From the NCBI GenBank assembly GCA_002163135.1, contig MAAN01000011.1, forward strand, positions 186,001-250,000: a stretch of DNA of 64,000 nucleotides. Direction: 5' to 3'. Below are positions 55,143-64,000 of the stretch, piece after piece (the stretch's first letter is position 1; each line of letters starts with the position of its first letter). A program made the position numbers and the translations under genes. Under the pieces are notes generated by a model. The model had not been told where the DNA came from. It saw only the letters and a list, made by a program, of their open reading frames with translations, and did not search any database. The DNA is from Alphaproteobacteria bacterium 46_93_T64. GTDB lineage: Bacteria > Pseudomonadota > Alphaproteobacteria > Sneathiellales > Sneathiellaceae.

Positions 55143-56633
55143 TTATCTAAAATCCATGTCGCGCACAAGCATCAATAGGCGTTTGAACTCTTCATTGTCT
55201 GTGTCACTTTTCCAAAAATTGATGAACCGGCACACGATCTGAAGATTGTCTTCCTCATAATGCCCATTGCTGTCAATTCGGTCGGGCGACGGTAGAAGGT
55301 TTTTGTCATCATTGGTAGCGTCTTTACTAAATTTTAGGCCAGTAAGTGCGCAACGACCTTCCTGAAGGTGATACAAGGAAGTCATTAATTTTTCTAACTG
55401 CGCCGATGTCATCCTCAGTTCTTTGTTTTTCGATGTCCGTTCAACAGTCTGTCCGTTGGAATTGCGAACAGTATTCTCGATCGAAAGGCACATAGCGACT
55501 ATGGTTTTCTCGCTCCCCCCCAGGATGCGACCTTGGTCATTTCCACCTTTCGAATTTTCGAGTGCGCCAGTAGTTTCCTGCTTCAACAGCGTTGAGAATA
55601 TCCAGCAGAAGGAATGGGCGTCTATAAGACGTACGTTTTCTAAATCGGCGGCGACTGCGATCTGTGGCCGCAGGTTCTCCAGGGTCTGATTATACATGAC
55701 ATAGTTTTCCCAACTACACTGTCGCAATGTAGTGAAATCGATGCCAAGCTCGCAGAAGGCGCGGTCAAATCCTGTAGGCTGAATTGGCATAAACTGATCC
55801 ATATCCTTGAGAAAATAGAAATAGGCGAGCAGCGGATACTTACCACCCGTAAGCTCACTCAGGCGATCGAATGCCACCCCATCTTCCAAATCACCCCGAT
55901 ACAACCCGAATAGTAGATCTTCAATTTCATGTTTCAGTTTAGGATCTGCTACTGCTTCCAGAAGCACCTTATGATCTCTGTTCGCATGTCCGAAGCGGTT
56001 CTGCCAGAAAACAAGATTGTTATCGAGGGTGCTGCTGCTTTCCTGAATCTCAATCGCCGCGATCATGTGGTTCAGAATTACACCTGATCCGATGTCACCC
56101 TCCGACCAATTAGGGGTGTTTAAGAGCTCAAGCGCACGCTCGCGTAGTCGTGGTTTATAGTTTTCCCAAACGGCCGCGAGCCCTTCGTTGAAGTCTTTGA
56201 AGGGATGTCCAGATTTTTCCTCAACCAGATCCTGAAAGTGTTGATATGCAGAGCTGAAAACAAATTTAGTGTGAGGGGCGATGCCAAGCGGACTTTCTGA
56301 AACTGATTTGTCACCCAGATACCAATCGAGAAAGCGAACTAAAGCCTCGGAGCTCTCCACCTCAACCCTTAGCGTCGTTGATGCCGTTAATGGAAGCAGC
56401 TGACCAACTAAATTGGAGTTTCCGTTGGATGGACTATCCATCAGTCTTACGCCTTCAATTGTTGGCGGGGCTGGGGGTTCGAACCAAATACGCGTTTCAG
56501 CAGCCTCCCGGTGAACGGCCAAAACCTTCCCAATTGGGGTAGTGAAGCCAATTACTTTGTCTGTGGGTGTTTTAGTCGGTTGCCCGAGTTTTGATTGAAG
56601 GATCTTCTCAGATTCTTGAATTGATAAAGTCAT
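55143..56633 (-). CDS. HNH-type endonuclease-like protein
   Basis: 496 aa from the ATG at 56633 with GGGG upstream (the track start 56645 is a TTG). The C-terminal ~80 residues carry an HNH-like treble-clef signature: LYHLQEGRCALTGLKF, LLPSPDRIDSNGHYEEDN and LQIVCRFINFWKSD. The first 400 residues are unrecognised, helical, with a segment MDQFMPIQPTGFDRAFCELG. No membrane segment. Same strand as the AddA-like gene, 231 bp downstream of it, so it may belong to that module. Confidence 0.65.
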   Translation of the reverse strand: MTLSIQESEKILQSKLGQPTKTPTDKVIGFTTPIGKVLAVHREAAETRIWFEPPAPPTIEGVRLMDSPSNGNSNLVGQLLPLTASTTLRVEVESSEALVRFLDWYLGDKSVSESPLGIAPHTKFVFSSAYQHFQDLVEEKSGHPFKDFNEGLAAVWENYKPRLRERALELLNTPNWSEGDIGSGVILNHMIAAIEIQESSSTLDNNLVFWQNRFGHANRDHKVLLEAVADPKLKHEIEDLLFGLYRGDLEDGVAFDRLSELTGGKYPLLAYFYFLKDMDQFMPIQPTGFDRAFCELGIDFTTLRQCSWENYVMYNQTLENLRPQIAVAADLENVRLIDAHSFCWIFSTLLKQETTGALENSKGGNDQGRILGGSEKTIVAMCLSIENTVRNSNGQTVERTSKNKELRMTSAQLEKLMTSLYHLQEGRCALTGLKFSKDATNDDKNLLPSPDRIDSNGHYEEDNLQIVCRFINFWKSDTDNEEFKRLLMLVRDMDFR

Positions 56634-56864
56634 GATGTGCCCCAAAAACTAAGTTGTGCTTTAAAAAAGTAAAATATATTTCAAGAGAATTCTCGGTTAT
56701 ATGTCAGGATTTTTCTCAATGGTTCGTGCCACCGAATGAGACTGGCTTCCTTGTTAGTTCGGAAGTTTTCAATCTATGCATTTGGTTCTCTTGGTGACCT
56801 ATATTGATGTTCTGAGAATTGATCCTTTTGCAATAAACAATCGAAGTGACAAAGATTCTATAAT

Positions 56865-59800
56865 TCAAACCAATTGAACCAGTCCTCCTGTCACCGCGAA
56901 ATGAATCCATTTACTGATCACTGGTTTCCCTGTGGCTTTACTGATGCCTTTTGCATAAGCTTCAAGTTGCCCCGAATAACTGAGGGCAATTTTCTCCCAT
57001 TCTGATTTCGCGCGTGGGGAAGCCTTGTGGTCAATGAGAATAAAACCTTCGTCTGTCTCCAGTAACAGATCTATCCAACCGGCTATGCGTTGGCCTGTTT
57101 CGAGTTCGTATTGAATGGGATATTCTGAGTAATACCGGATAGGTTTAAAGTTGTCAGAAACGGCACTCAGAAAACGGTTAACGGATTCCTCAGCAGCTTC
57201 CTTTGAAATGGTATTCTGCATTTCGTGGTCTATAAGTATGCGTTTGGTAGCATCCTGTCCCAATATTGTCGTGGCGATTACTGCATGTAATGCTGATCCG
57301 AGCGTCGCCGGGTCATAGTGACCACTAACTTCAATGCGATCGCCTAGTGGAATTATTTCTCCAACGCTTGCCGTTTCAATAGGCTCGGCGCTGGAAGGAC
57401 TTACTTTCAGGGGTAGAAACTCTTCTTTGTGAGTAGCTGTTAGAGGCCAGATTGGTTTGAATTCTTCGGTGGAAGTTATTGACTCTCCAGCACTCAATTC
57501 ACGGACCCGGCTGGGTATTGAGGTACCATCGGGTAAAGCAAGCATATCACCGCCAGGAAGCATCCAGTCCGCATCCAATGTACCCATCCACGGGCCTGTA
57601 TCCGTCTGGTTAGGCATTGTAATGATCAGGGCGTCGCGGGGACGAGTGAGAGATACGTATAACAATCGTTTTACTTCGGCGATCTCCTGCTTCGAGGCGA
57701 CAACTCCCTCTGGGCTTGCTTCTATTTCCTCGATTAGTGCAACATTCTGGCCCTGTAAGCCAAAGAACAATGGCCAATAGCGAAGAGTACGACCTGCAAG
57801 TGGATTTTCCAATGTTATTGGTTCCGGAGACGGCAAAACTGAAAGTCCCCAAATTCGTGGTTTCAACTTCGATTCAAGATCGATAGCAATCACAATAGGC
57901 CATTCCAAACCTTTGGCCCCGTGATGTGTGATGAGCTGGATCGCATCTTCACTTTCTCCCCCTGCCTGAGTGTCTTTCTCCGCTTCTTTCAAGGCGTATA
58001 GCCAAAGGATCAGGCCTGCAGATGTTGCCGGTTCATTTTGAGCTTCACACTGACCGATATAGTCGTCTGCATGCCGCAGAAGAGCTGAAAGATTATTCAT
58101 GCGATGCTGGCTTTGATGTGCACTGGGGCCCCATCGAAAGGCACATTTTTGAACATCTCCAGCATCCATTGCCACACGGAGAGCTTCAACTGGAGTCAGA
58201 AACGGAAGGCGACTTCGCGCTGCTTTCAATGCCGCCAGTGGGCCATCTTTTATATCTTCCAGCCAGGCGTTTGATCGGACATCTGGATCTTTTAAGTAGT
58301 CTATGCGTTTACCAATCCAATTTTCCGGATTTTCGCAAGTCGTCAGGCTGTGGATTTCTGCCGTGGCCAGGGTGTCTAGAGGATCAATGAGGCGGCGGAA
58401 GCATGCCATTGCCAAGCTAGCCTCGGGAGTATTCAGAAGGCCAGCCCGATTATAACGGATCGGTAGGTTGGCTTCAGCCAGTGCGGTCGCTATTTCTTCC
58501 AAATTAACGTTTGTGCGGCAGAGGATAGCAATATCGCTGAATGTTGCTTTGCGCTGTTCATCTGTTTCTTTATCAACGATTGTTTTCCCATTCCCAAATA
58601 ATGAGAGAATTCCTTCCGCAAGGGCTTGGCTTCTCAGTTTTTTATTTTTCCCTGCGAGGCGCCAAAGCTCAACAGCGGGCTCGCCTAAAACAGGTTTTCG
58701 CGCGGCTTCAAGGGTCACCTGTTCAGCAGACAAGGTGTCTGAAAATGCGGGTGCAAAAAGATTATTGGCATATGCCACGAGGTCTGGGGTGGATCGCCAT
58801 GATTTTCCGAGTATCTCGAGAGACTGACCATCTTCAATAATGCGGTCAACCACGGCAGTCATGAGAGAGGGGTCAGATCCACGAAACCCGTATATGGACT
58901 GCTTCACATCCCCAACCCAGATCACCTGATCCGCAAGCTGCGAGAGTTTGAGAAAGAGGGCTAACTGTATTGGGCTGGTGTCCTGGAATTCATCCACCAT
59001 GAGAAGTTGGAGTTCTTCCTTCAGGGTTTGTTTTACCAACGGATTCTCCAGCAGCTTGTACAGGCGTTGCTCCTGGTCAACGAAATCGATAAGACCCTTT
59101 TGGGTTTTTACCTGCTGATAGGCATCGAGTGTATCAGCAGCAATTTCAAAGGCTTTCTCAGCAAAATTTCTGATGTCCTCTTGAAGCCGCGAGTGTTTTC
59201 CAAAGTCGATTGCAATATCGGCAATTAGCTCGGCGTAAGATTTAGATTTGGCGCCTGGCCAATTTTTTTCTTTAGTTAGAGCAATCCATTCAGCCCAGGT
59301 CGCTCTTCTATTTTGTAGAGCAGTTCTGAGGCCCTGGATCCGGGAGAGGTATTCGCGTGTTTTTTTCGTTCCGTCTAAATCCGTATCAATGCTCGAGATC
59401 GCAGCAGTTAAAGAGCCAACCAAGGCTTCATCTAAATTGCGACCCGTTGGCGCGGGGAAATGCGATAACAGTTGATCCGCACTGGACCGGCCCAGATGTC
59501 TGATATCATCAGCTGACTGGTTGTTGGCACGCGCCGCATCAACAATCGACTTTATTTCCGCGCGCCATTTCATCTGATTGTTTTTATCGTTGATCTGAAG
59601 ACGGTGGCAAAGATCGTTCATTTGTTTTAAGGGAGCTGTATCTTTCTCAAATACTTGCTCCATCGCCCGATAGAAAACGATTTCACTCTGAACCTCATCT
59701 AGCACCTGCTGGTCAGGCGGCATGCCGGCTTCGAAGGTGAAACGCCGAAGGATTTCTCCGCAAATGCTGTTGACAGTACCAATCAGAGATTGTTCCATCT

Positions 59801-60008
59801 GATTTGCTACGTCGAGCCTGCCAGACAGTATCAGTTTGCTGCGAACACGCTCTTTGAGTTCGCCAGCGGCCAGCTTGGTAAATGTTGTTGCAATGACACC
59901 AGCAGGTTCAACTCTTCCTGAAGAGAGCATTTCTTCCATTTTTTCAGTAAGTGTATAGGTTTTACCGCTGCCAGCACCGGCACTGATGAAATTAATGTTT
60001 ATGTTCAT
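56865..60008 (-). CDS. AddA/RecB-like UvrD-family helicase-nuclease
   Basis: 1047 aa. Walker A ISAGAGSGKTYTLTEKMEEM at residues ~7-27, Walker B/motif II LMVDEFQDTSPIQLALF, motif III GDVKQSIYGFRGSDPSLM, motif VI RLLYVSLTRPRDALII, and a C-terminal RecB-type nuclease with GFILIDHKASPRAKSEWEK and SGQLEAYAKGI. This is the AddA architecture: SF1A helicase plus PD-(D/E)XK nuclease for processing double-strand ends. Its ATG overlaps the stop of the AddB-like gene (ATGA), so the subunits are co-translated. Confidence 0.88.
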   Translation of the reverse strand: MNININFISAGAGSGKTYTLTEKMEEMLSSGRVEPAGVIATTFTKLAAGELKERVRSKLILSGRLDVANQMEQSLIGTVNSICGEILRRFTFEAGMPPDQQVLDEVQSEIVFYRAMEQVFEKDTAPLKQMNDLCHRLQINDKNNQMKWRAEIKSIVDAARANNQSADDIRHLGRSSADQLLSHFPAPTGRNLDEALVGSLTAAISSIDTDLDGTKKTREYLSRIQGLRTALQNRRATWAEWIALTKEKNWPGAKSKSYAELIADIAIDFGKHSRLQEDIRNFAEKAFEIAADTLDAYQQVKTQKGLIDFVDQEQRLYKLLENPLVKQTLKEELQLLMVDEFQDTSPIQLALFLKLSQLADQVIWVGDVKQSIYGFRGSDPSLMTAVVDRIIEDGQSLEILGKSWRSTPDLVAYANNLFAPAFSDTLSAEQVTLEAARKPVLGEPAVELWRLAGKNKKLRSQALAEGILSLFGNGKTIVDKETDEQRKATFSDIAILCRTNVNLEEIATALAEANLPIRYNRAGLLNTPEASLAMACFRRLIDPLDTLATAEIHSLTTCENPENWIGKRIDYLKDPDVRSNAWLEDIKDGPLAALKAARSRLPFLTPVEALRVAMDAGDVQKCAFRWGPSAHQSQHRMNNLSALLRHADDYIGQCEAQNEPATSAGLILWLYALKEAEKDTQAGGESEDAIQLITHHGAKGLEWPIVIAIDLESKLKPRIWGLSVLPSPEPITLENPLAGRTLRYWPLFFGLQGQNVALIEEIEASPEGVVASKQEIAEVKRLLYVSLTRPRDALIITMPNQTDTGPWMGTLDADWMLPGGDMLALPDGTSIPSRVRELSAGESITSTEEFKPIWPLTATHKEEFLPLKVSPSSAEPIETASVGEIIPLGDRIEVSGHYDPATLGSALHAVIATTILGQDATKRILIDHEMQNTISKEAAEESVNRFLSAVSDNFKPIRYYSEYPIQYELETGQRIAGWIDLLLETDEGFILIDHKASPRAKSEWEKIALSYSGQLEAYAKGISKATGKPVISKWIHFAVTGGLVQLV

Positions 60009-62707
60009 CCGTTTGTCCTCCAGCCGGTAATGGCAGAATAATCATTAAAACTGTCACTCGTTTTGGGTATTTCCAGACCATCCTCATCAGCCTTAGACTC
60101 GTCGGTAGGCTCGGTACCAGATACGGTCACTTCGATAAGACCTTGATCAAATTGTTCCTTGCGCCACCGCCAGGTATGTTCAAATCGCTGCCAGTATTGC
60201 GGCCAGTTTTCCTGATTTTCCGGAATAATGCGTTCAGCACCTGGAAACCAATCATGATCCAGGCTGAGCATTTGAGCGTCATTCACGATGAAAAAGCTGA
60301 GGGCAGGAGAATGAGCAGGATTTATGCCAAAACGCATATGGGCGTATGTCGCTAACTGAAGATAGTTACTGGATAGCAAGGACTTGCGTCTATATGTTCG
60401 CCCGCCCCATTTTATATCAATTATGGCTTCTTTACCGTCATTGCGGGTCGCTAACAGGTCGATCGAGCCTGTCAAGTTGCCACCTATAAAAGTACCATTT
60501 TGCCCGAGCTCCATCTGGACACTGACTATTTTTGCCTGCTGCAACTGACCAATCAGGAAAGAGAGTGAATCCTGTAAAATACGAATAAGTTGCTGACACT
60601 CGGCCTGGCGCCCAAGTTCGAGCAAATTGGCCCCTTCCTGCTGAAATAGCGTTCGGGCGTGTTTCTCCACCCAATCAGGAATAAGCGAAATATCAATCGC
60701 CTGTATGTCCGTGTGGTTATTCAGAAAAATCTCGTAGAGGCGATGCGCTAGACTACCTTTCAGCAGGTTGCCGTCCTTCACCTTGGCAAGTGATCCAGCC
60801 TTTATTCTGGCAGCATACCGCAACAACCATTGGTAGGGGCTGTGAATATAGGCGTCGAGGCTTGAATATGATTCAAATTCTCTGGGAGATAATTCTACAT
60901 TTTCAGGTAATTTCCACCATCTGGCCCGGGCAGGGAGAGCTTGAATTTCAAGCTCGGATTGAGAAATTCCCAGAGATGAAAGGACACCATCATCTCCGAG
61001 TGAGAATACTGGCAAGCCTTCCGTTAGACTGGATATTTGATCCCACACAGGGTGGTGGCGATCGACATCGCTGTGAAGAACAATAACGCATTTCTCAACG
61101 GTGTTCAGGATGGGTCTTAGCCATGCCTTGCCGAGCCATTTCAGTTGCGCATCTTCCGTCTGCAATTGAACACCATTATCTGCAAGTGCTTTTCTCTCAG
61201 CCTTGGACCAAGGCCAGCGGTGGATATGGTCAGTTGCCTGACAGTCCCACCAGACTACTGAGTTTACGGGATCGTAAAATGCACCAGCATGTTCTGCCCG
61301 AAGGGCTTTCGGCAGCCCTGCACAAGTTTCTGCCTGTCGGTCTGCGACTGGAGCGCCTGTTCCTCTCACGTCTTCGATGAGGCGCTGTACATTGTCTCTT
61401 GTTAGCGTATCGAGACCGTGAGCCTTAAGGCGTTCGATGGCGTGCACAAATTCATTGGTTTGATTTTGCGCAATGTAATACAGAGATTTCAGGGTTGGAT
61501 TTTCGGTTGCTTCCGTTGCCTCTATCAACCAATTGGCGATCCTCTGTGCACGCTCAGTAAGTGTTGCGCTATCCACTCCACTCGTTGGTGAAAATCGAGG
61601 AGATTCCAGCCAGTAACGGATATTTTTCAGCTGGCGCTCTTTGGATTTCCCGTCTTCATCAGCCAAGCAGTGTTCAATCGCTTTTTCCCATTCAGCACTG
61701 CCTATACCTGGAACATCTGCGACAACTCGCGCCAACTGTTCGCGATGACGAGCTGGAATTGGTCCTAAGGAATGGGACAAAAACTGAAATAGTGCAGTTG
61801 TATTCAGAGGTTTCCATAGGAGGTCGCAGGCCAATGGCAACACTTGAAAAATGGGCCGCCAGGGTGATAATGCGCTATAGCCCAGGCGGGGATTGTTTGT
61901 TGCCTCAAGCATTTCGTCAAGCAGGTCACCCCGTTTTTCCGCCAGGATAGCGTGAGATTTGTCTGGGAACTCTGTAAGCCGTTTTTGAGTGAGAAGCGAG
62001 GTCATCAGGAGACTGTCATGCACAGAACTTGCGCGTAACACAACGATCGAGCCATCACCACTAAGGCCGACTTTTTCATTGGACGACCGAAGGAGGTGCT
62101 GTTGCAGATTGTATATATCACTTCCTGCTGCGCCTTGAGGAGGTATGTCTTCAGCCTCGGTGACTGAAGTGCCGACAGCTTCAATCAGCCGTTGCCACAG
62201 ATACGGAAAATCCACCAGTTGATCCAGCAGATGTATAGACGCAATAGCGACCGGGTTATTGGCAAGTAACTCAATCACCTTCTGTATGCGCTGGCCGAGT
62301 CCTGGTTCTACCGCGCCCGCTGCAATTTTCTCAATAGCCGCCATATCGACAAGTTTGGGTGGGACGGCTTTGTCAAACCGGCTATTCCATCCTGCGAGAT
62401 ACCAGTGATCCCGCCACTGCAAGAGTGTTTTAGCCACTGAAAATGGGTCGGCATCATAGGAAGCATGATAAAAAGCATTCTTATGATTGGTTTGTTCAAC
62501 GCAAGCCAGATATTGAATCATGCGGGCTGTGAAAGAAACATCGGAAGTCGGAATGCCTAGTTGGGTTTCTAGCAGGTTCAAGAAACCGTTGGGGCCAACA
62601 GTGATTGTCCCGAGCGCATCAGAAGGGGCAGCGGGCAGGGCGCCATCGGCTTTGAGGCCGAGAGAGACGTGAATTTTACTCGATACAATTTCTAAATCGG
62701 CAGCCAT
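60005..62707 (-). CDS. AddB-like PD-(D/E)XK nuclease subunit
   Basis: 900 aa. The C-terminal RecB-family nuclease core is seen in GSIDLLATRNDGKEAIIDIKWGGRTYRRKSLLSSNYLQLATYAHM (Asp, IDIKW, QLATYA). Before it, SSLDAYIHSPYQWLLRYAARI fits the nuclease-domain entry helix. The N-terminal ~550 residues resemble an inactivated helicase-like scaffold without a P-loop. Pairs with the overlapping AddA-like gene. Lies 104 bp downstream of a WYL regulator on the same strand. AddAB in alphaproteobacteria usually sits near tsaE and trxA; here the setting is accessory. Confidence 0.78.
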   Translation of the reverse strand: MAADLEIVSSKIHVSLGLKADGALPAAPSDALGTITVGPNGFLNLLETQLGIPTSDVSFTARMIQYLACVEQTNHKNAFYHASYDADPFSVAKTLLQWRDHWYLAGWNSRFDKAVPPKLVDMAAIEKIAAGAVEPGLGQRIQKVIELLANNPVAIASIHLLDQLVDFPYLWQRLIEAVGTSVTEAEDIPPQGAAGSDIYNLQQHLLRSSNEKVGLSGDGSIVVLRASSVHDSLLMTSLLTQKRLTEFPDKSHAILAEKRGDLLDEMLEATNNPRLGYSALSPWRPIFQVLPLACDLLWKPLNTTALFQFLSHSLGPIPARHREQLARVVADVPGIGSAEWEKAIEHCLADEDGKSKERQLKNIRYWLESPRFSPTSGVDSATLTERAQRIANWLIEATEATENPTLKSLYYIAQNQTNEFVHAIERLKAHGLDTLTRDNVQRLIEDVRGTGAPVADRQAETCAGLPKALRAEHAGAFYDPVNSVVWWDCQATDHIHRWPWSKAERKALADNGVQLQTEDAQLKWLGKAWLRPILNTVEKCVIVLHSDVDRHHPVWDQISSLTEGLPVFSLGDDGVLSSLGISQSELEIQALPARARWWKLPENVELSPREFESYSSLDAYIHSPYQWLLRYAARIKAGSLAKVKDGNLLKGSLAHRLYEIFLNNHTDIQAIDISLIPDWVEKHARTLFQQEGANLLELGRQAECQQLIRILQDSLSFLIGQLQQAKIVSVQMELGQNGTFIGGNLTGSIDLLATRNDGKEAIIDIKWGGRTYRRKSLLSSNYLQLATYAHMRFGINPAHSPALSFFIVNDAQMLSLDHDWFPGAERIIPENQENWPQYWQRFEHTWRWRKEQFDQGLIEVTVSGTEPTDESKADEDGLEIPKTSDSFNDYSAITGWRTNG

Positions 62708-62811
62708 GGTGCAAAATCCGTTTTCTTGTAAGGCAATAAGGGCATTTGTATAGTTTGTGTTTCGGGTGCTTCTCTAAGATCAGCCAATAATTGGCGTTGG
62801 TTCGTTGTTGA

Positions 62812-63642
62812 CTATTTTTTTGGTTCCGTGGGCGCTCTTGCCGGTATGGAATCTGGAATATATTCGGTTTTTACTTTGACCAGACGTGAATAGGTTTCAT
62901 TCAAGCCCCAACGTCTGTCCGTATAATGTTCCAGTGCTTTGCGGGTTTCCACTATCAGAGTTTCATTTTCAAAGGCAAATTCCCTTCGCACGGCGCTCTT
63001 TTGTTCCGCTGACAGGGAATCCTTGGGAGCAAGGGTAAAGCGGGCGATCGTGTGCCAGTCAGTGTCTACCGGTAAGGGCTCAATCAGTTGTTCAGTTCTG
63101 AAGCTACTGTCCGGGTTGATCCTTACTGGGACATAATCTCGAAAATCATTGTTGTTGAAGCTGTAGGCCCGTAAATGCAGTCGCATGCCGTCGGAAGCAA
63201 AATTCACTGGTGCAATCCACTGCTCTGCCGGGTCCCCTGTTGTCATTGACGTATATTGCAGCAAAATCTTTTCTTTGTTTTCGAGAGCCCGGTTCAACCT
63301 GGCCAGTATTCTCGGGTCACAGTTGCGTGTGAGTGCAGGCAATTCGCAGAAACTCTCTCCCTTGATCTCCCGTAACTCACTTTCCCAGTTGTTTAGAGCT
63401 CCGCTTTGAAACAGGGCCACCGGAGTTGGTTGCGCGACATATCGTTTTTTTACAGTGTCATATTCTGGAGAATTCTCTCTTGAGAGTGACAAATATTTTT
63501 TAAAATCGAGAGCGGCCTGAGCCATTGAAATGCCAAAACGATCAACAAGGTCCCGGCGGTTGGCTTGGCCCCGCCAATAGAACAGCTTGTCCAGAAACGC
63601 GATACGTTCACGCTGTGCATGTTTTAGGTCGTTTACATTCAT
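62812..63642 (-). CDS. WYL-domain transcriptional regulator (BrxR/CapW-like)
   Basis: 276 aa. N-terminal winged helix with the HTH RRDLVDRFGISMAQAALDFKKY and the wing YDTVKKRYVAQPTP; WYL-type domain with ILLQYTSMTTGDPAEQWIAPVNFASDGMRLHLRAYSFNNNDFRDYVPVRI; C-terminal dimerisation region FALENETLIVETR-like (here FAFENETLIVETRKALEHY). This layout is that of BrxR/CapW repressors that guard phage-defence operons. It heads the addB/addA-like unit and is divergent from sbcD across 74 bp that contain a perfect palindrome. Confidence 0.83.
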   Translation of the reverse strand: MNVNDLKHAQRERIAFLDKLFYWRGQANRRDLVDRFGISMAQAALDFKKYLSLSRENSPEYDTVKKRYVAQPTPVALFQSGALNNWESELREIKGESFCELPALTRNCDPRILARLNRALENKEKILLQYTSMTTGDPAEQWIAPVNFASDGMRLHLRAYSFNNNDFRDYVPVRINPDSSFRTEQLIEPLPVDTDWHTIARFTLAPKDSLSAEQKSAVRREFAFENETLIVETRKALEHYTDRRWGLNETYSRLVKVKTEYIPDSIPARAPTEPKK

Positions 63643-63656
63643 TCAACATAAATAAC

Positions 63657-63697
63657 TTGACTCTAATGTTTTGTCCATATAAAAATTATACGTATAA
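63657..63697 (+). promoter_or_regulatory. intergenic promoter and palindromic operator (WYL / sbcD)
   Basis: TTATACGTATAA at 63686-63697 is a perfect 12-bp palindrome. TTGACT (63657) and TATAAA (63678) form a possible + promoter, though the 15-bp spacer is short. The palindrome overlaps the region just downstream of that promoter, suiting repression by the divergent WYL protein. Confidence 0.5.
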
Positions 63698-63716
63698 ATA
63701 ATAGTCGGATAAAATA

Positions 63717-64000
63717 ATGAAAATATTGCATACTAGCGACTGGCATTTAGGGCGCCAATTTCATGGTCAGTCTCTCGAAGAGGATCATGCAGTTATTCTC
63801 GCTCAGGTTTTGATCAATGTCAGAGAGCATGATCCAGACGTCTTGATCATTGCGGGTGATATTTTCGACCGCGCGTCTCCTCCGGCGAGCGCAGTTAAGC
63901 AATTTAACGAATTTCTAAATAGTGTGGCTCAGAAAAGTCAGGCGGCCATCGTAATTATTGCGGGTAATCATGATTCCGGCGATCGAATAGCGACTATGGC
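63717..64000 (+). CDS. sbcD: exonuclease SbcCD subunit D (partial, cut by window end)
   Basis: The first 94 codons only. MKILHTSDWHLGRQFHGQSL, LIIAGDIFDRASPPASAV and IIAGNHDSGDRI contain the phosphoesterase metal motifs DWHLGR, GDIFDR and GNHDSG of SbcD/Mre11. With SbcC it cleaves hairpins and protein-blocked ends. It is divergent from the WYL regulator; sbcC would be expected just beyond the window. Confidence 0.93.
   Translation, partial: MKILHTSDWHLGRQFHGQSLEEDHAVILAQVLINVREHDPDVLIIAGDIFDRASPPASAVKQFNEFLNSVAQKSQAAIVIIAGNHDSGDRIATM

Overview
The window looks like an alphaproteobacterial chromosome of moderate GC, probably marine and Rhodospirillales/Sneathiella-like. This rests on gene order and protein style (polyprenyl synthase / DUF2007 / methyltransferase / S49 peptidase / glyQS / ppdK; hflKC-degP-serB-miaA-ilvBNC; mreBCD-mrdA-rodA). 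The genus is an inference.

Bases 1-32440 are ordinary chromosome. They hold an enoyl-CoA hydratase with an AtuA-like protein, an ArsR-type regulator divergent from a NIPSNAP / ABM-monooxygenase / EamA-exporter operon, a membrane-anchored alpha/beta hydrolase, isoprenoid and tRNA-modification genes, glycyl-tRNA synthetase, pyruvate phosphate dikinase, the Mrp Fe-S carrier, the HflKC/DegP envelope quality-control block, serB, miaA, branched-chain amino acid synthesis (ilvBNC), and the rod-shape and elongation operon. Several units end in clear hairpin-plus-T terminators.

Bases 32526-37669 hold the most unusual locus. It encodes a YeeE/YedE sulfur-compound permease, an exported cupredoxin-like protein, an exported SUMF1/FGE-like protein (opposite strand), an exported protein with 32 Cys in CNPCAAKNPC arrays fused to a cytochrome P460-like CxxCH domain, a second small exported CNPC-repeat protein (12 Cys), and a protein I recall as DUF6969. 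Both Cys-rich proteins enter their repeats through the same IVVAA segment. I read this as a periplasmic thiol, metal or heme system, possibly with post-translationally modified Cys. That is inference.

A tRNA-Lys(CTT) at 38127-38202 marks the start of an accessory region that runs to the window end. Its first part (38.2-56 kb) is AT-rich with long gene-poor gaps and decaying genes: a GC-rich frameshifted fragment, an IS3 orfA remnant, a DUF3127/SSB-like gene with an amber codon in place of a conserved Trp, a two-lesion pseudogene at 50.3-50.8 kb, and an amber-interrupted ORF at 54.7-55.1 kb. Among them are apparently intact accessory genes: an exported unknown with a coiled-coil trypsin-like protease, a J-domain protein, a metallophosphoesterase / unknown / PD-(D/E)XK / MBL-fold operon, a WYL regulator, a HEPN protein and an HNH protein. 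The last part (56.9-64 kb) has an AddA-like helicase-nuclease and an AddB-like nuclease, a WYL regulator, and a divergent sbcD cut by the window end. A perfect 12-bp palindrome lies between the last two. This part looks like a defence or DNA-processing island. No integrase, CRISPR array or rRNA was seen.
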